The notes under the pieces are model-generated. The model was given only the letters and a program-made list of their open reading frames with translations. It was not told the origin of the DNA and searched no databases. Position numbers and translations under genes: made by a program. From NCBI RefSeq assembly GCF_003697815.1, contig NZ_RDQG01000085.1, positions 186,001 to 250,000 of the forward strand: 64,000 nucleotides of DNA, in the 5' to 3' direction. Below, one piece after another: positions 28,592 to 37,820 of this stretch. The DNA is from Halalkalicoccus subterraneus (lineage in GTDB: Archaea > Halobacteriota > Halobacteria > Halobacteriales > Halalkalicoccaceae). Numbering within the stretch: position 1 is the stretch's first letter; the number at the start of each line of letters is the position of its first letter.

Positions 28592-29011
28592 CTACTCCTG
28601 CAGGCGGATCGTTACGTCCTTCAGTCCGGTTCGAAGCGTCTCCTGTTCCATCTCACGGAGTTCCTCGCGCGGTGCTTCAAGCGTCGCGACGTGGTTACCG
28701 GCGAGTTCGCCCGCCGGGCTCTTGAAACAGGTCGACCCGCACGGAACGAGGATCTCCTGTTCGTTCCTGTAGCCGGGGTAGAGGAGGATGTCCCCGTAGG
28801 AGGGATACACCGTGTGGTTCTCCCGTGGCAGCTCAGGCAGCTCGATCTCGTCGATGTTGATCCATGTCGCGTGACCACTCCAACGGACGTGCATCAACTC
28901 CGACTGCAGGGGAAGGAACTCCTTCACGGCAGCAACCGATTCGGGTGCCGCGTCCTCGTGCAGTTCCGCCGTAAACGACCGCTCTTCGATCTCGAATTCT
29001 AGTGCGCTCAT
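28592..29011 (-). CDS. DUF3830 family protein (cyclophilin-like fold)
   Basis: 139 residues. 'ESVAAVKEFLPLQSELMHVRWSG' and 'NIDEIELPELPRENHTVYPS' followed by 'GDILLYPGY' fit the DUF3830 family, predicted to have a cyclophilin-like beta-barrel. DUF3830 genes recur beside hydantoin, pyrimidine and purine amidohydrolases, and here it follows the allantoinase-like gene on the same strand (162 bases). Biochemical role unknown; a chaperone or isomerase for a ring-opened intermediate is only a guess. A 29-codon frame (29008-29097) ends overlapping its start and might be a leader peptide. Confidence 0.8.
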   Translation of the reverse strand: MSALEFEIEERSFTAELHEDAAPESVAAVKEFLPLQSELMHVRWSGHATWINIDEIELPELPRENHTVYPSYGDILLYPGYRNEQEILVPCGSTCFKSPAGELAGNHVATLEAPREELREMEQETLRTGLKDVTIRLQE

Positions 29012-29173
29012 TGGTACTGGCGTATGGCCGCCTCACAGTCGAGAGCGCTGGCAATTATCTCTTTCGGCTCCCCGAATGTGATAGGGCAGCGGTACATACC
29101 GTGGCATTGAACCGCTTCCCATGCCTCTGCCGAACCGCTATTGACTGGTCGCCCCGATTCCTGATCGCAATCG

Positions 29174-30556
29174 TTAGTTATCGTCCCAAACGGGGCACTC
29201 GCGGGGAACGAACTCGCCGCGACCGGCCTCGCCGACGACGACTCCGTCGTCGGCAACGGGTTCTCCCCGGAGATACGTCCGCTTTACCCTCCCGGTGACC
29301 TCGCGACCCTCGTAGATCGTGTAGTCGGCGATTGAGGCGTTGTCTCGCGCCGAGATCGTGTACGTTTCGTCCGGATCGAACAGCACGATATCCGCGTCGG
29401 TTCCCGGTTCGAGGGTCCCTTTCTGTGGGAGGCCGAACGTCTGTGCCGGGTTCGCACACATCACGCGGACGAGGAACGGGTACGACAACCCGCGCTCGTT
29501 CACGGCCTCGTCGTGAAACACCGGCAGACTCGTCTGCAAACCGTTCGCACCGAAGGGGTCCTCCCACCACTCGCTGTTCTCCTTCCGGTCGCGGGTTTGT
29601 GCGACGTGATCCGTCGAAACGACGCTCAGCGCGCCCTTTCTGAGGTGTTCGAACATCGCGTCGGTATCGTCACCGGTGCGGATCGGCGGCGCGATCTTCG
29701 GAAGGGTCCCCAGCTCCTCGTATACCTCATCGGTCAGGGTCGTATAGTGCGTACAGGTCTCGCCACGAACGTGACTACCGTCGTCTTGGTATCGGGCGAG
29801 GGCGTCTGCTGCCTTCCGACAGGAGGTGTGAATGCCGTAGTACTTCGTGCCGGTTTCCCGTGCGAGCCTGGCGACGTCGTCCGCCGCCATCGCCTCCGCA
29901 TAATCGGGCCGGGCAGCGGGAAGCCACGTCGGATCGTCCCGGTCCGCAGCCCGGAATTCGGCAGTCAGCGATTCGCAGACGCTGTCGTCCTCCGTGTGGG
30001 CGACGCCGACCGCATCCAGCTCTCCAAGCCGTTCGAGCACTGCACGGATGAACCCGTTCGAGAGCCCGAACTCGTAGGTGGTGTACATCTTGAACGAGGT
30101 GATCCCCGACTCGACGAGGGACGCTAACTCGTCGAACAGCGCCGGATCCTCGCGGAGGATCCCGCCGTGCAACCCGAAATCGACGAGCGCACCCTCGCCC
30201 TTCCCACGCTTTCGCTCGACACCGTCGTGGAGCGTCCTTTCCTCGTCCCAGGGGCTCTCGTCGGTGACGTAGGACTGCCAGGCGAAGTCGATAACCGTCG
30301 TTACGCCGCCCAATGCGGCTGCGCTCGTCGCTCTTTCGTACGTATCGAGCGAGACGTGGTCGTCGATATGGACGTGTGGATCGACGACCCCCGGTAGTAC
30401 GAGAAGACCGGATGCGTCGACGGTTTGTTCGGCGTCCGGCATGGCGTGTCCGGCTCCGATACTGACGATCGTTCCGTCGTCTATTGCGATATCAGCCGCA
30501 CGGGTCGTCCGGGTGGTAACAAGTGTTCCTCCGCTAATCACCGTGTCGATGGCCAT
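29174..30556 (-). CDS. Allantoinase/dihydropyrimidinase-type cyclic amidohydrolase
   Basis: 460 residues from ATG 30556. Metal site of the hydantoinase family: 'GVVDPHVHIDDH' (HxH), 'SFKMYTTYEFG' with the carboxylated Lys, 'GVAHTEDDS' and 'YGIHTSCRKAA' (His), and 'SVVSTDHVAQT' (Asp). The C-terminal strand domain with 'GTLEPGTDADIVLFDPDE' is standard. Opening of allantoin to allantoate fits its neighbours best; hydantoin or dihydropyrimidine substrates remain possible. Divergent from iclR with 150 bases between starts containing a shared motif. A leftward TATA (ATTATATAG) lies about 25 bases upstream. Confidence 0.88.
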   Translation of the reverse strand: MAIDTVISGGTLVTTRTTRAADIAIDDGTIVSIGAGHAMPDAEQTVDASGLLVLPGVVDPHVHIDDHVSLDTYERATSAAALGGVTTVIDFAWQSYVTDESPWDEERTLHDGVERKRGKGEGALVDFGLHGGILREDPALFDELASLVESGITSFKMYTTYEFGLSNGFIRAVLERLGELDAVGVAHTEDDSVCESLTAEFRAADRDDPTWLPAARPDYAEAMAADDVARLARETGTKYYGIHTSCRKAADALARYQDDGSHVRGETCTHYTTLTDEVYEELGTLPKIAPPIRTGDDTDAMFEHLRKGALSVVSTDHVAQTRDRKENSEWWEDPFGANGLQTSLPVFHDEAVNERGLSYPFLVRVMCANPAQTFGLPQKGTLEPGTDADIVLFDPDETYTISARDNASIADYTIYEGREVTGRVKRTYLRGEPVADDGVVVGEAGRGEFVPRECPVWDDN

Positions 30557-30648
30557 CACTCGCGTTTCCGCACACGGCTATATAATTGGTTGTGCTCCAC
30601 CGGAATACTAATGATGGGGCGAGAACACCGGAACGAAACGCGAACGTA

Positions 30649-30664
30649 TTTGTATATATTGAAC
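30649..30664 (+). promoter_or_regulatory. TTTGTATATA motif, copy 3 (iclR/allantoinase divergent promoter)
   Basis: TTTGTATATATTGAAC, ending 42 bases before the iclR start and about 90 bases upstream of the divergent amidohydrolase. It contains a TATA sequence and is imperfectly dyadic (TTGTATA/TATTGAA), so it could be both core promoter and IclR operator. Confidence 0.55.
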
Positions 30665-30706
30665 AACAACGAACTATTGAAGTGAGTCGGGTTCGGAGAC
30701 GGCTCT

Positions 30707-31525
30707 ATGCCGCCCACCGGTACGAAATCCGATCCACGGACGTTGACCACAGTGCTCAACGCGATCGAGATCACGCGTGCGCTCATGCGTCTCGATGGAG
30801 CGGGGGTGACGGAACTCGCGGACCACCTCGACGAATCGAAGAGCACGACGTACACCTATCTCAAATCGCTCGAGAAAGGCGGTCTCGTTACGAAAGCCGA
30901 TGACGACTATCGGCTATCGTACGAGATGCTGATTTTCGGCGAGTACGTGCGCAATCAGAGCCTCCTGTATACGATCGGCAAATCCGAAATAGACGGTTTG
31001 GCAGCGGAAACGGGCCAGTACGCACACCTAGTCGTGGCTGAAAACGGGCGCGGTCATAACCTGTACAAATCGAAGGGGGACCGAGCAGTCGGGGAGGACT
31101 ATCAAACGGCCAAGTTCCAGCAGCGAGATTACCTCCATATCACCGCTTCCGGGAAGGCAATCCTCGCGTACCTCCCCCACGAGCGGGCCGAAGAGATCAT
31201 CGGCCGCCATGGGCTCCCCGCTCGTACCGACCGAACGATAACCCATCGGGAACGCTTGTTCGAAGAGTTGGACGAGATACGCGAACAGGGCTACTCGCAC
31301 AACGACGAGGAGGAAATCGAGGGGTTCCGAGCTATCGGCGCTCCGATCAGGTCCCGCGACGAAGCGGTGCTTGGCTCGATAAGCGTTTCCGGTCCGAAAA
31401 GCGTGTTCGGCGACGAGTCCGAGTACCAGGAGATCGTCGACCTGGTGGTCAACACGGCGAACGTCATCGAGGTGAACGTGAATATGTCCACGAGGAGTTC
31501 GGAGATAATCGAAGACGAGAACTGA
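30707..31525 (+). CDS. IclR-family transcriptional regulator of the purine cluster
   Basis: 272 residues. The N-terminal winged helix ('LNAIEITRALMRLDGAGVTE', 'DESKSTTYTYLKSLEKGGLV') is followed by the IclR effector domain ('HITASGKAILAYLPHERAEEI', 'EEIEGFRAIGAPI', 'GSISVSGP'). Haloarchaeal IclR proteins control catabolic clusters in response to small substrates. Its position between the allantoinase-like gene and the permease, with a repeated motif before it and before the permease, makes it the likely local regulator. Effector perhaps allantoin, urate or xanthine (inference). Confidence 0.9.
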   Translation: MPPTGTKSDPRTLTTVLNAIEITRALMRLDGAGVTELADHLDESKSTTYTYLKSLEKGGLVTKADDDYRLSYEMLIFGEYVRNQSLLYTIGKSEIDGLAAETGQYAHLVVAENGRGHNLYKSKGDRAVGEDYQTAKFQQRDYLHITASGKAILAYLPHERAEEIIGRHGLPARTDRTITHRERLFEELDEIREQGYSHNDEEEIEGFRAIGAPIRSRDEAVLGSISVSGPKSVFGDESEYQEIVDLVVNTANVIEVNVNMSTRSSEIIEDEN

Positions 31526-31950
31526 GTATCGGCGTCCGACCCATTGTATGGTCTTTGCTCACGTCTCATACGATATCGCCCGAAAACGGTACGAGAATGG
31601 TCACGGCAATCACGTACAGCTCCGGGCGGTACGTAATACGTTACTATCCACTTCTGCTGTCATCCCAAGCCCAGATATTCGTAAAGATAGACCTATAGTT
31701 GGTGTATACTCAGTTATTCGGGACGAGTCGGATTACAACAGTACGAGCGTAACTAAATCCCATGAGCGTTCTCGGGGGATCGACTGACGAGAAAACCGCA
31801 CCGGGTGGCGCAATCGTGTTTGTATATATCGAACGATGTCCTGACCGTACTATCATCTGCGGTCAGTCCACCGCTCTCCGTTGGTCGAATTCCCGGAAAC
31901 AGAATGATGCAAAGGTTTAACAGGGTGCATACGTATCTCCCGATTGGAAA
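31526..31950. other. Intergenic region before the NCS2 permease
   Basis: 425 bases with no convincing gene. It contains motif copy 4 at 31819-31834. The last 40 bases before the permease start are AT-rich. The distance from motif to start (116 bases) would leave a longer leader than usual for this organism. Confidence 0.4.
31819..31834 (+). promoter_or_regulatory. TTTGTATATA motif, copy 4 (permease upstream region)
   Basis: TTTGTATATATCGAAC, 116 bases before the permease start codon; one mismatch to the copy before iclR. Confidence 0.5.
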
Positions 31951-33321
31951 ATGTCCAATGAACGCGGAAAAGAGATCAATTTAGAATACGGTCTCGACGA
32001 AAAACCACCATTACCGAAATCAATTCTCCTCGCATTACAACACGTGTCCGTCATGATCGTCCCCTCGACCGCGGTCGCGTTCATCGTCGCGGGGGCCGCG
32101 GGACTGGGCGCTGGCGATACGACGTATTTGGTCCAGATGGTGATCCTGTTCGCCGGAATCGCGACCGTGGTACAAGCGTACACCGTCGGCCCGGTCGGTG
32201 CGAGGCTCCCGATCGTCATGGGAACGAGCTTCGCCTTCGTGGGAGCGATGAGTTCTATCGGCGCGAGTTCCGGTCTCGACGTCGTCTTCGGGTCGATCGT
32301 CGTCGCGGCGACCGTCGTCCCTTTCCTGCTCGGGTGGCAGTTCAATCGGCTCCAATCGTTCTTCCCACCGCTGGTCACGGGGCTGATCGTGGTCATCATC
32401 GGACTCTATCTCATCCCCGTTGGAATGGAGTACGCCGCGGGTGGTGTGGACTCGGCCGGTTTCGGCGCGCCGTATAACCTCGCGCTCGCCGCGTTGGTGC
32501 TGGGAATCACCGTCGCGTTCAACCTGCTTCTAAAGGGGGTTTGGCGAATGATGAGTATTCTCATCGGTATCAGCGTCGGCTACGTCGCTGCGATCGCACT
32601 CGGGCTGGTCGATTTCATGCCGGTCGCCGATGCGGCGTGGATCACGATCCCAACGCCGGGTGAGTTCGGATTCAGCTTCGAGCCGATTCCACTGGTTACG
32701 TTCGCGTTCCTGTTTTTCGTCTCGGGGATGGAAACGATCGGCGATATGTCCGGGATCACCGCGGCGGAAGGACGAAACCCGACTGCGGACGAGTTTCGCG
32801 GTGGGATCTTCGCCGATGGGTTCATCAGCGCGATCGGCGCCGTCTTCGGATCGTTTCCCCAGACCTCCTTCTCACAGAACGTCGGTATCATCAACTTCAC
32901 CGGGATCATGAGCCGACACATCGTCGGGATCGGCGGCGTCATCCTCGTCGTGCTCGGGCTCGTTCCGAAGATCGGGGCGATCGTAACGACCATTCCCACC
33001 GCCGTCTTCGGGGGCGCAGTGCTGGTCATGGTGGGGATGGTGGCCGCGAGCGGAATGCGGTTGCTGTTCTTGAACGTCGAGATGAACCGCCGGAACATGG
33101 TCATCGTCGCGACCGCGCTCGGCCTCGGACTGGGTGTCGCGACTGTGCCTGAGGCACTCGCCGAGCTGCCTGCCGGCGTGGGGACCTTTTTCGGCGAGCC
33201 GGTGATCATGACCGGTCTGGCTGCACTGCTGTTGAACACGTTCGTTCCGGGCCACTCGAGTCCCCTGTTCGATGCACCCGAGCGCGTCCCGCCGCTCTCC
33301 GAGCCCGTCGACGACGACTGA
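31951..33321 (+). CDS. NCS2-family uracil/xanthine permease
   Basis: 456-residue membrane transporter with ~14 helices. Conserved features: 'ALQHVSVMIVPSTAVAFIV' at the start, the QH motif of the first helix, 'FVSGMETIGDMSGIT' and 'GSFPQTSFSQNVGIINFTGI', the NCS2 substrate-site helix with 'QN'. The xanthine/urate subgroup is favoured by the catabolic context and by 'TGIMSRHIVGIGG'. It would import xanthine, urate or related bases by proton or sodium symport to feed the cluster. Confidence 0.92.
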   Translation: MSNERGKEINLEYGLDEKPPLPKSILLALQHVSVMIVPSTAVAFIVAGAAGLGAGDTTYLVQMVILFAGIATVVQAYTVGPVGARLPIVMGTSFAFVGAMSSIGASSGLDVVFGSIVVAATVVPFLLGWQFNRLQSFFPPLVTGLIVVIIGLYLIPVGMEYAAGGVDSAGFGAPYNLALAALVLGITVAFNLLLKGVWRMMSILIGISVGYVAAIALGLVDFMPVADAAWITIPTPGEFGFSFEPIPLVTFAFLFFVSGMETIGDMSGITAAEGRNPTADEFRGGIFADGFISAIGAVFGSFPQTSFSQNVGIINFTGIMSRHIVGIGGVILVVLGLVPKIGAIVTTIPTAVFGGAVLVMVGMVAASGMRLLFLNVEMNRRNMVIVATALGLGLGVATVPEALAELPAGVGTFFGEPVIMTGLAALLLNTFVPGHSSPLFDAPERVPPLSEPVDDD

Positions 33322-33361
33322 TCCGTGAGCCCCTCGCGAAGCTCCCTCGAAAGGGGATCCG

Positions 33362-34780
33362 CTATGCGATGTTCGCTCTCCCGACGAGGTCCTCGGCGGC
33401 CGCCGTGGCCGCCGCAAGAACCGCGGGCAGTTCCCCGTCGATCCCGGTGATCTCGCGATCCTCCATGACAACAGTTCCCGCACAGAGGACGGTTTCCACT
33501 TCGGAGCCCCGGGTGCCGTAGACGAGCGCGTGGACGGGATCCGGCGACGGGGTGAGATGTGGTTCGTCGAGATCCAAGACGGCAATATCGGCCTGCTTGC
33601 CCGACTCTATCGAACCGAGAGTATCGGCGCGTCCGATAGCCGTAGCGGCATCGCGGGTCACCATATCGAACGCCCGTTGGGCGGGAACGACACCGGGGTC
33701 CCGATGGAAGCCCTTGTGTGCCGTCGCGACGCCACCGGCGTCAGAAAGGGGGTTGACGGTGTCGTTCAGGATCGAGTTGTCCGTCCCGATCGCCGTCAGT
33801 ACGCCCTTGTCGAGCATCGAGACGACCGGTGCGAACCCGGTCGCCAGCCGCATGTTCGCCCGGTAGTTGTGCACGACCGCCGTTCCGGACCGTGCGAGCA
33901 GTCGGACGTCGCGGGCGTCAGTCTGGACGCAGTGACCGAGCAGTGCGCGGTCGCCGAGACAGCCGATGTTGCGGAGATACTCGATGCTCGAGAGCGCGCC
34001 GCGCTCGCGCACCTCGGCTTTCGCCTCCGCGACGTGGGTGGTCGTCATCACGTCGTACCGCTCGGCGAGCCGATACGCGCCCCGGAGAGCGTCCGCCGTG
34101 GTCGTCGCGAGCGTTGCGGGCGCCGGCCAGACCGATTGTCTGCCCGCAGGGTCGTGAAACTCCTCGATGAGAGCCACGGTGTCCTCGAGGGCGTCGTCGG
34201 TCTCGACGACGAGCGCGTCGGGACCCGGATGGGGGACATCGGGATCACGCGCAGTGACGTCCTCGAACAGTTGTTCGAACCCTTCGTCCGGCGCGAGGTC
34301 CCTGATACCGGCGCCGTAGACGTTCCGAACACCCATCTCGTCGTATACGTCGAGCTTGCGTCGGGTCGGCTCGAGGTCCGTCCAGTCGAGCGCCGTGTCG
34401 TTCTCGACGAACGTCGTCGTTCCCGACCGTAACGCCTCGATACAGTACAACCGCGCCGCGAGCGCGTGCTCTTCGGGACCCATCTCGAAGAGTGCGGGTT
34501 GTTTCACGTTGAACAACCAGTCGTACAGGCCCCGATCCTGTGTGAACGCCCCTCGCAGAAGGATATCGGAGACGTGCGTATGCGCGTTGATCAGCCCCGG
34601 TATCACGACTCGGCCATCGATGTCGAGCGTTCGAGCCGGCGACGTGTCGGCCTCGAGTCGATCGGCCGGACCGACGTCGGAGATCCGGTTGCCGGTGATC
34701 GCAACCGCGCCGTCGGTAATGATCCGTCTGTTCTCGTCCTGCGTGACGATCGTCCCGTTGGTTAGTAGCGTATCGGTCAT
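33362..34780 (-). CDS. Guanine-deaminase-like amidohydrolase
   Basis: 472 residues of the chlorohydrolase/guanine deaminase/MTA-SAH deaminase superfamily. Zinc ligands: 'LINAHTHVSDILL' (HxH), 'MTTTHVAEAKAEV' (His with Glu), 'RALLGHCVQ' (His) and 'LTAIGTDNSILND' (Asp). Next to xanthine dehydrogenase, deamination of guanine to xanthine, or of a related purine, is the best guess; hydroxydechloroatrazine-type or 8-oxoguanine deaminases share the fold. Convergent with the permease gene and 80 bases downstream of the xdh large-subunit stop on the same strand. Confidence 0.82.
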   Translation of the reverse strand: MTDTLLTNGTIVTQDENRRIITDGAVAITGNRISDVGPADRLEADTSPARTLDIDGRVVIPGLINAHTHVSDILLRGAFTQDRGLYDWLFNVKQPALFEMGPEEHALAARLYCIEALRSGTTTFVENDTALDWTDLEPTRRKLDVYDEMGVRNVYGAGIRDLAPDEGFEQLFEDVTARDPDVPHPGPDALVVETDDALEDTVALIEEFHDPAGRQSVWPAPATLATTTADALRGAYRLAERYDVMTTTHVAEAKAEVRERGALSSIEYLRNIGCLGDRALLGHCVQTDARDVRLLARSGTAVVHNYRANMRLATGFAPVVSMLDKGVLTAIGTDNSILNDTVNPLSDAGGVATAHKGFHRDPGVVPAQRAFDMVTRDAATAIGRADTLGSIESGKQADIAVLDLDEPHLTPSPDPVHALVYGTRGSEVETVLCAGTVVMEDREITGIDGELPAVLAAATAAAEDLVGRANIA

Positions 34781-34860
34781 GATGTCGATGGTACTCCCAT
34801 CGGTTCGGTCGACCGCGCTAAACTCGTTTCGACTGTAAGAGGAGAGTCACGGCGCGCCGG

Positions 34861-37299
34861 TCAGTTCTCGTCGAGTTTCGCCCGTATCTTCTCGGCGGTG
34901 ATCGGCAGCTCGCTGATCCGAACCCCGACCGCCCGACGAATCGCGTTACTCAACGCCGGAGGAACGGCGTTAACGGGGATCTCGGCGACGGACTTCGCGC
35001 CGAACGGTCCCGTCGGCTCGTGGGTTTCGACGAGGATCGATTCGAGGGGGGGCTGATCGGCCGTCGTCGGCATTCCGTAGTCGCGAAAGCCGAGCGTCTC
35101 GGGCGTGCCGTCCTCGTCAAACGAGAGGCCCGCGGAGGTAGCCAGCTCGTAGCTCATGTGCATCGCGCCGTCGACTTGTCCCTCGGCGAGGTCCGGATTG
35201 ATCGCGACGCCGCAGTCGACCGCGAAGACGAGTTCGTGGATCTCGAACTCGCCGGTTTCCTCGTCCACGGTCACGTCCGCGAACTGCGCGCCGAAGGGCG
35301 GCGGCGATTCGTCCGTCGAGAAGCTCGCCTGTCCCATCACCTGTGCACGCAGTTCGTCGCCGTAGATCGACTCGTAGCCGATCTCCTCCATCGTGACCGA
35401 CTCGCCCGTCCGTTCGGAGAGCACCGCTCCGTCGCGCGTTTCGAGCGCCTCCGCCGATTCGTCGAGCATCCGCGAGGCGAACTCGAGCAGTTGGTCGCGT
35501 GCGTCCTCGGCGGCCTTCTTGACCGCGCTCCCGGTGACGTACGTCGTCGAGGAGGCGTACGCACCGTAATCGAACGGCGAGATATCGGTGTCCGATGGCT
35601 GAACGAGGACGTCTTCTGGTTCGACTCCGAGCACTTCGGCGGTGATCTGGGCCATCGCGGTGTCGGCTCCCGGCCCGATATCGACGGCCCCGGTCTGGAG
35701 GATGAACGAGCCGTCCTCGTTCATCTTGATGTGTGCGGCGCCGAGTTCGTCGCCGGCGACGCCGCTTTTCTGTGCGGTGAGGGCGACGCCGCAGGCCCGA
35801 TGGAGGTGCTCCTCGTCGGGCTGTTTGACGTCGTCCCAGCCGATGGCGGCCTTCCCGCGGGCGATGCACTCGTCGAGACCGCACGAGCGAATCCGGCGGA
35901 CGTGTTCGCCGTTCGTCGTGACACCCGACGCGGTGTCGAGATCTCCTTTCTGGATGTGGTTTCGCGAGCGGAGTTCGAGGGGGTCCATTCCCAGTTCGTG
36001 GGCGACTTCGTCCATGTGCCCTTCGAGCGCGAAATGGCCTTGGGGAGCCCCGTAGCCGCGTATCGCACCCCCGATCGGGAGGTTCGTGTGCACGGCTTTC
36101 ATCTCGAATCGGATGTTCGGCGTGTGCGTGTACAGCGGCAGCGGTTTCGTCGCGATCGAACCGGTTACCGTCAGTCCATGGGGACCGTACGCACCGGAGT
36201 TCGTGATCGCCGACATGTCGAGTGCCTCGATGTCGCCCTCGTCGGTGACGACGCTTCGCAGACGGATGCGGGCGGGACGCCGCGAGCGCATCGCGTAGAA
36301 CTCCTCTCGGCGCGTGGCCTCCAGTTTCACGGGCCGGTCGGCCGCGAGCATCAACGCCACCGTGATGGGTTCGATCAGCATCGACTGCTTGGAGCCGAAC
36401 CCGGCGCCGATCCGCGGTTTCGTTACCCGGACGTCTCGAATCGGAACGTCGAACAGGTGCGCGAGCTGCCGGCGCGTGTGGTACGGCACCTGCGTGCTCG
36501 TGACGAGGTGAAACCGGTTGTCCTCGTCGCGGTGGGCGATGGTCGTGTGCGGCTCGGGCACGCAGTGGGATTGGTACGGTGTTTCCCACTCGGTTTCGGT
36601 GACGACCCAATCCTCGCGGGTTTCGGCCTCCTCGAACGCCGCATCGACGTCGCCGATCTCGCCTTCAGTGTGAGCCTCGACGTTTCGTTCGTAGTCCGCA
36701 CCCGGCTGGGCGTTCTCCACCCGGTCGGGATCGTGTATCCGCGGCGCGTCAGGCTTCATCGCATCTTCGGGATCGAAAACGGCGTCCAACTCGTCGTACG
36801 TGACGTCGATCGTCCTGATGGCTCTGTCGGCGATATCGCCGTTCTCGGCGGCGACGGCGGCGATCGGATCGCCGACGAAACGCACCGTCCGCCGGAGTAC
36901 GTGCAGATCCCACGGGCTCGGTTCGGGATACGACTGTCCCGCGGAGGTGTACACCGCATCGGGCACCGTCTCGGAGTCCGGTGTGATGACCGCGTGGACG
37001 CCATCCATGGCCTCGGCGGCGCTCGTATCGATTTCGGTCACGTACCCGTGGGCGATCTCCGAGCGCAGGACCGCCGCCTCGGCGAGATCGGGATAGTTCT
37101 GCGCGTAATCGGCGGTGTATTTCGACTCGCCCGTGACGATCTTGCGGGCGTCGGTTTTCTCCTCGCGTTTGGAAATGGCCCGTCGATCGCTCTCTGCCTT
37201 TCTATTGTTCGGCGTTTCGGCCCATTCGAGGGGATGGTCGGTCTCGGCCGACGAGGACTGTTGCTGGTCGTCCTCGTGCGGCTCGTCGGTTCTACTCAC
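34861..37299 (-). CDS. Xanthine dehydrogenase/CO dehydrogenase-family molybdenum subunit
   Basis: 812 residues with the two-domain fold of the molybdopterin-cytosine-dinucleotide subunit. Segments seen include 'GESKYTADYA' near the start, the MCD-binding 'RIGAGFGSKQ', 'GGAIRGYGAPQGHFALEGHMDE' and the catalytic Glu region 'GPFGAKSVAEIPVNAVPPAL'. Surrounded by uricase and guanine-deaminase genes, it most likely hydroxylates xanthine (and hypoxanthine) to urate. The N-terminus is longer than usual, acidic and rich in Gln/Ser. Overlaps the iron-sulfur subunit stop by 4 bases. No FAD subunit gene is adjacent. Confidence 0.9.
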   Translation of the reverse strand: MSRTDEPHEDDQQQSSSAETDHPLEWAETPNNRKAESDRRAISKREEKTDARKIVTGESKYTADYAQNYPDLAEAAVLRSEIAHGYVTEIDTSAAEAMDGVHAVITPDSETVPDAVYTSAGQSYPEPSPWDLHVLRRTVRFVGDPIAAVAAENGDIADRAIRTIDVTYDELDAVFDPEDAMKPDAPRIHDPDRVENAQPGADYERNVEAHTEGEIGDVDAAFEEAETREDWVVTETEWETPYQSHCVPEPHTTIAHRDEDNRFHLVTSTQVPYHTRRQLAHLFDVPIRDVRVTKPRIGAGFGSKQSMLIEPITVALMLAADRPVKLEATRREEFYAMRSRRPARIRLRSVVTDEGDIEALDMSAITNSGAYGPHGLTVTGSIATKPLPLYTHTPNIRFEMKAVHTNLPIGGAIRGYGAPQGHFALEGHMDEVAHELGMDPLELRSRNHIQKGDLDTASGVTTNGEHVRRIRSCGLDECIARGKAAIGWDDVKQPDEEHLHRACGVALTAQKSGVAGDELGAAHIKMNEDGSFILQTGAVDIGPGADTAMAQITAEVLGVEPEDVLVQPSDTDISPFDYGAYASSTTYVTGSAVKKAAEDARDQLLEFASRMLDESAEALETRDGAVLSERTGESVTMEEIGYESIYGDELRAQVMGQASFSTDESPPPFGAQFADVTVDEETGEFEIHELVFAVDCGVAINPDLAEGQVDGAMHMSYELATSAGLSFDEDGTPETLGFRDYGMPTTADQPPLESILVETHEPTGPFGAKSVAEIPVNAVPPALSNAIRRAVGVRISELPITAEKIRAKLDEN

Positions 37300-37820
37300 T
37301 CGTTCTCACCTCCGCTCCGCTCACAGGGCGCGTCACCACCGTCGGTGGCGACGGTCCGCTCGTCGTTCATTCGACCGGCGGCGTCCTGCACGGCGTCGAT
37401 GATCTTCTCGTAGCCGGTGCACCGACAGAGGTTTTCGGAGAGCCCCTCGCGGATCTCGGTCTCGGTCGGATCGGGGGTCGCCTGCAGGAGGCTTCGCGTT
37501 TGCATGATCATCCCGGGGATACAGAACCCACACTGGAGGGCGGCGTTGTCCACGAACGCGGCTTGGATGGGGTGGAGATCGTCCTGGGTGCCGAGACTCT
37601 CGATCGTTTCGACGTCCGCTCCGTCGATGGTAGCAACCGGCTTGATACAGGCGCGTTCGGGTTCGTCGTCGACGGCTACGGTACAGAACCCACAGTTACC
37701 CGTATCACAGCCGCGTTTCGCACCGGTATACCCGTTGCGTCGGAGGACGTCGAGAAGCGACTCCGAACGTTCGGCTTCGAACGTTCGGTGTGTCCCATTC
37801 AACGTAATGTCTATTTCCAT
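37296..37820 (-). CDS. [2Fe-2S] subunit of the xanthine dehydrogenase-family enzyme
   Basis: 174 residues from ATG 37820 (MEIDITLNGT). The plant-ferredoxin-like cluster 'GAKRGCDTGNCGFCTVAVDD' and the helical second cluster domain ('ALQCGFCIPGMIMQ', 'LSENLCRCTGYEKI') give all eight Cys ligands of the CoxS/XdhC-type small subunit. It relays electrons from the Mo site. First gene of the leftward pair; a TATA-like element lies near 37845-37858. The C-terminal ~20 residues are an acidic extension. Confidence 0.93.
   Translation of the reverse strand: MEIDITLNGTHRTFEAERSESLLDVLRRNGYTGAKRGCDTGNCGFCTVAVDDEPERACIKPVATIDGADVETIESLGTQDDLHPIQAAFVDNAALQCGFCIPGMIMQTRSLLQATPDPTETEIREGLSENLCRCTGYEKIIDAVQDAAGRMNDERTVATDGGDAPCERSGGENE

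Noticed and set aside
29008-29097. 29-codon frame ending in the DUF3830 start codon
   Set aside because: Too short and featureless to call as a gene; mentioned only as a possible leader.
35020-37413. 797-codon open frame on the plus strand opposite the xanthine dehydrogenase genes
   Set aside because: It mirrors a strong known gene; long antisense frames are expected from GC-rich codons, and the translation has no domain and an odd Arg/Val/Asp composition.
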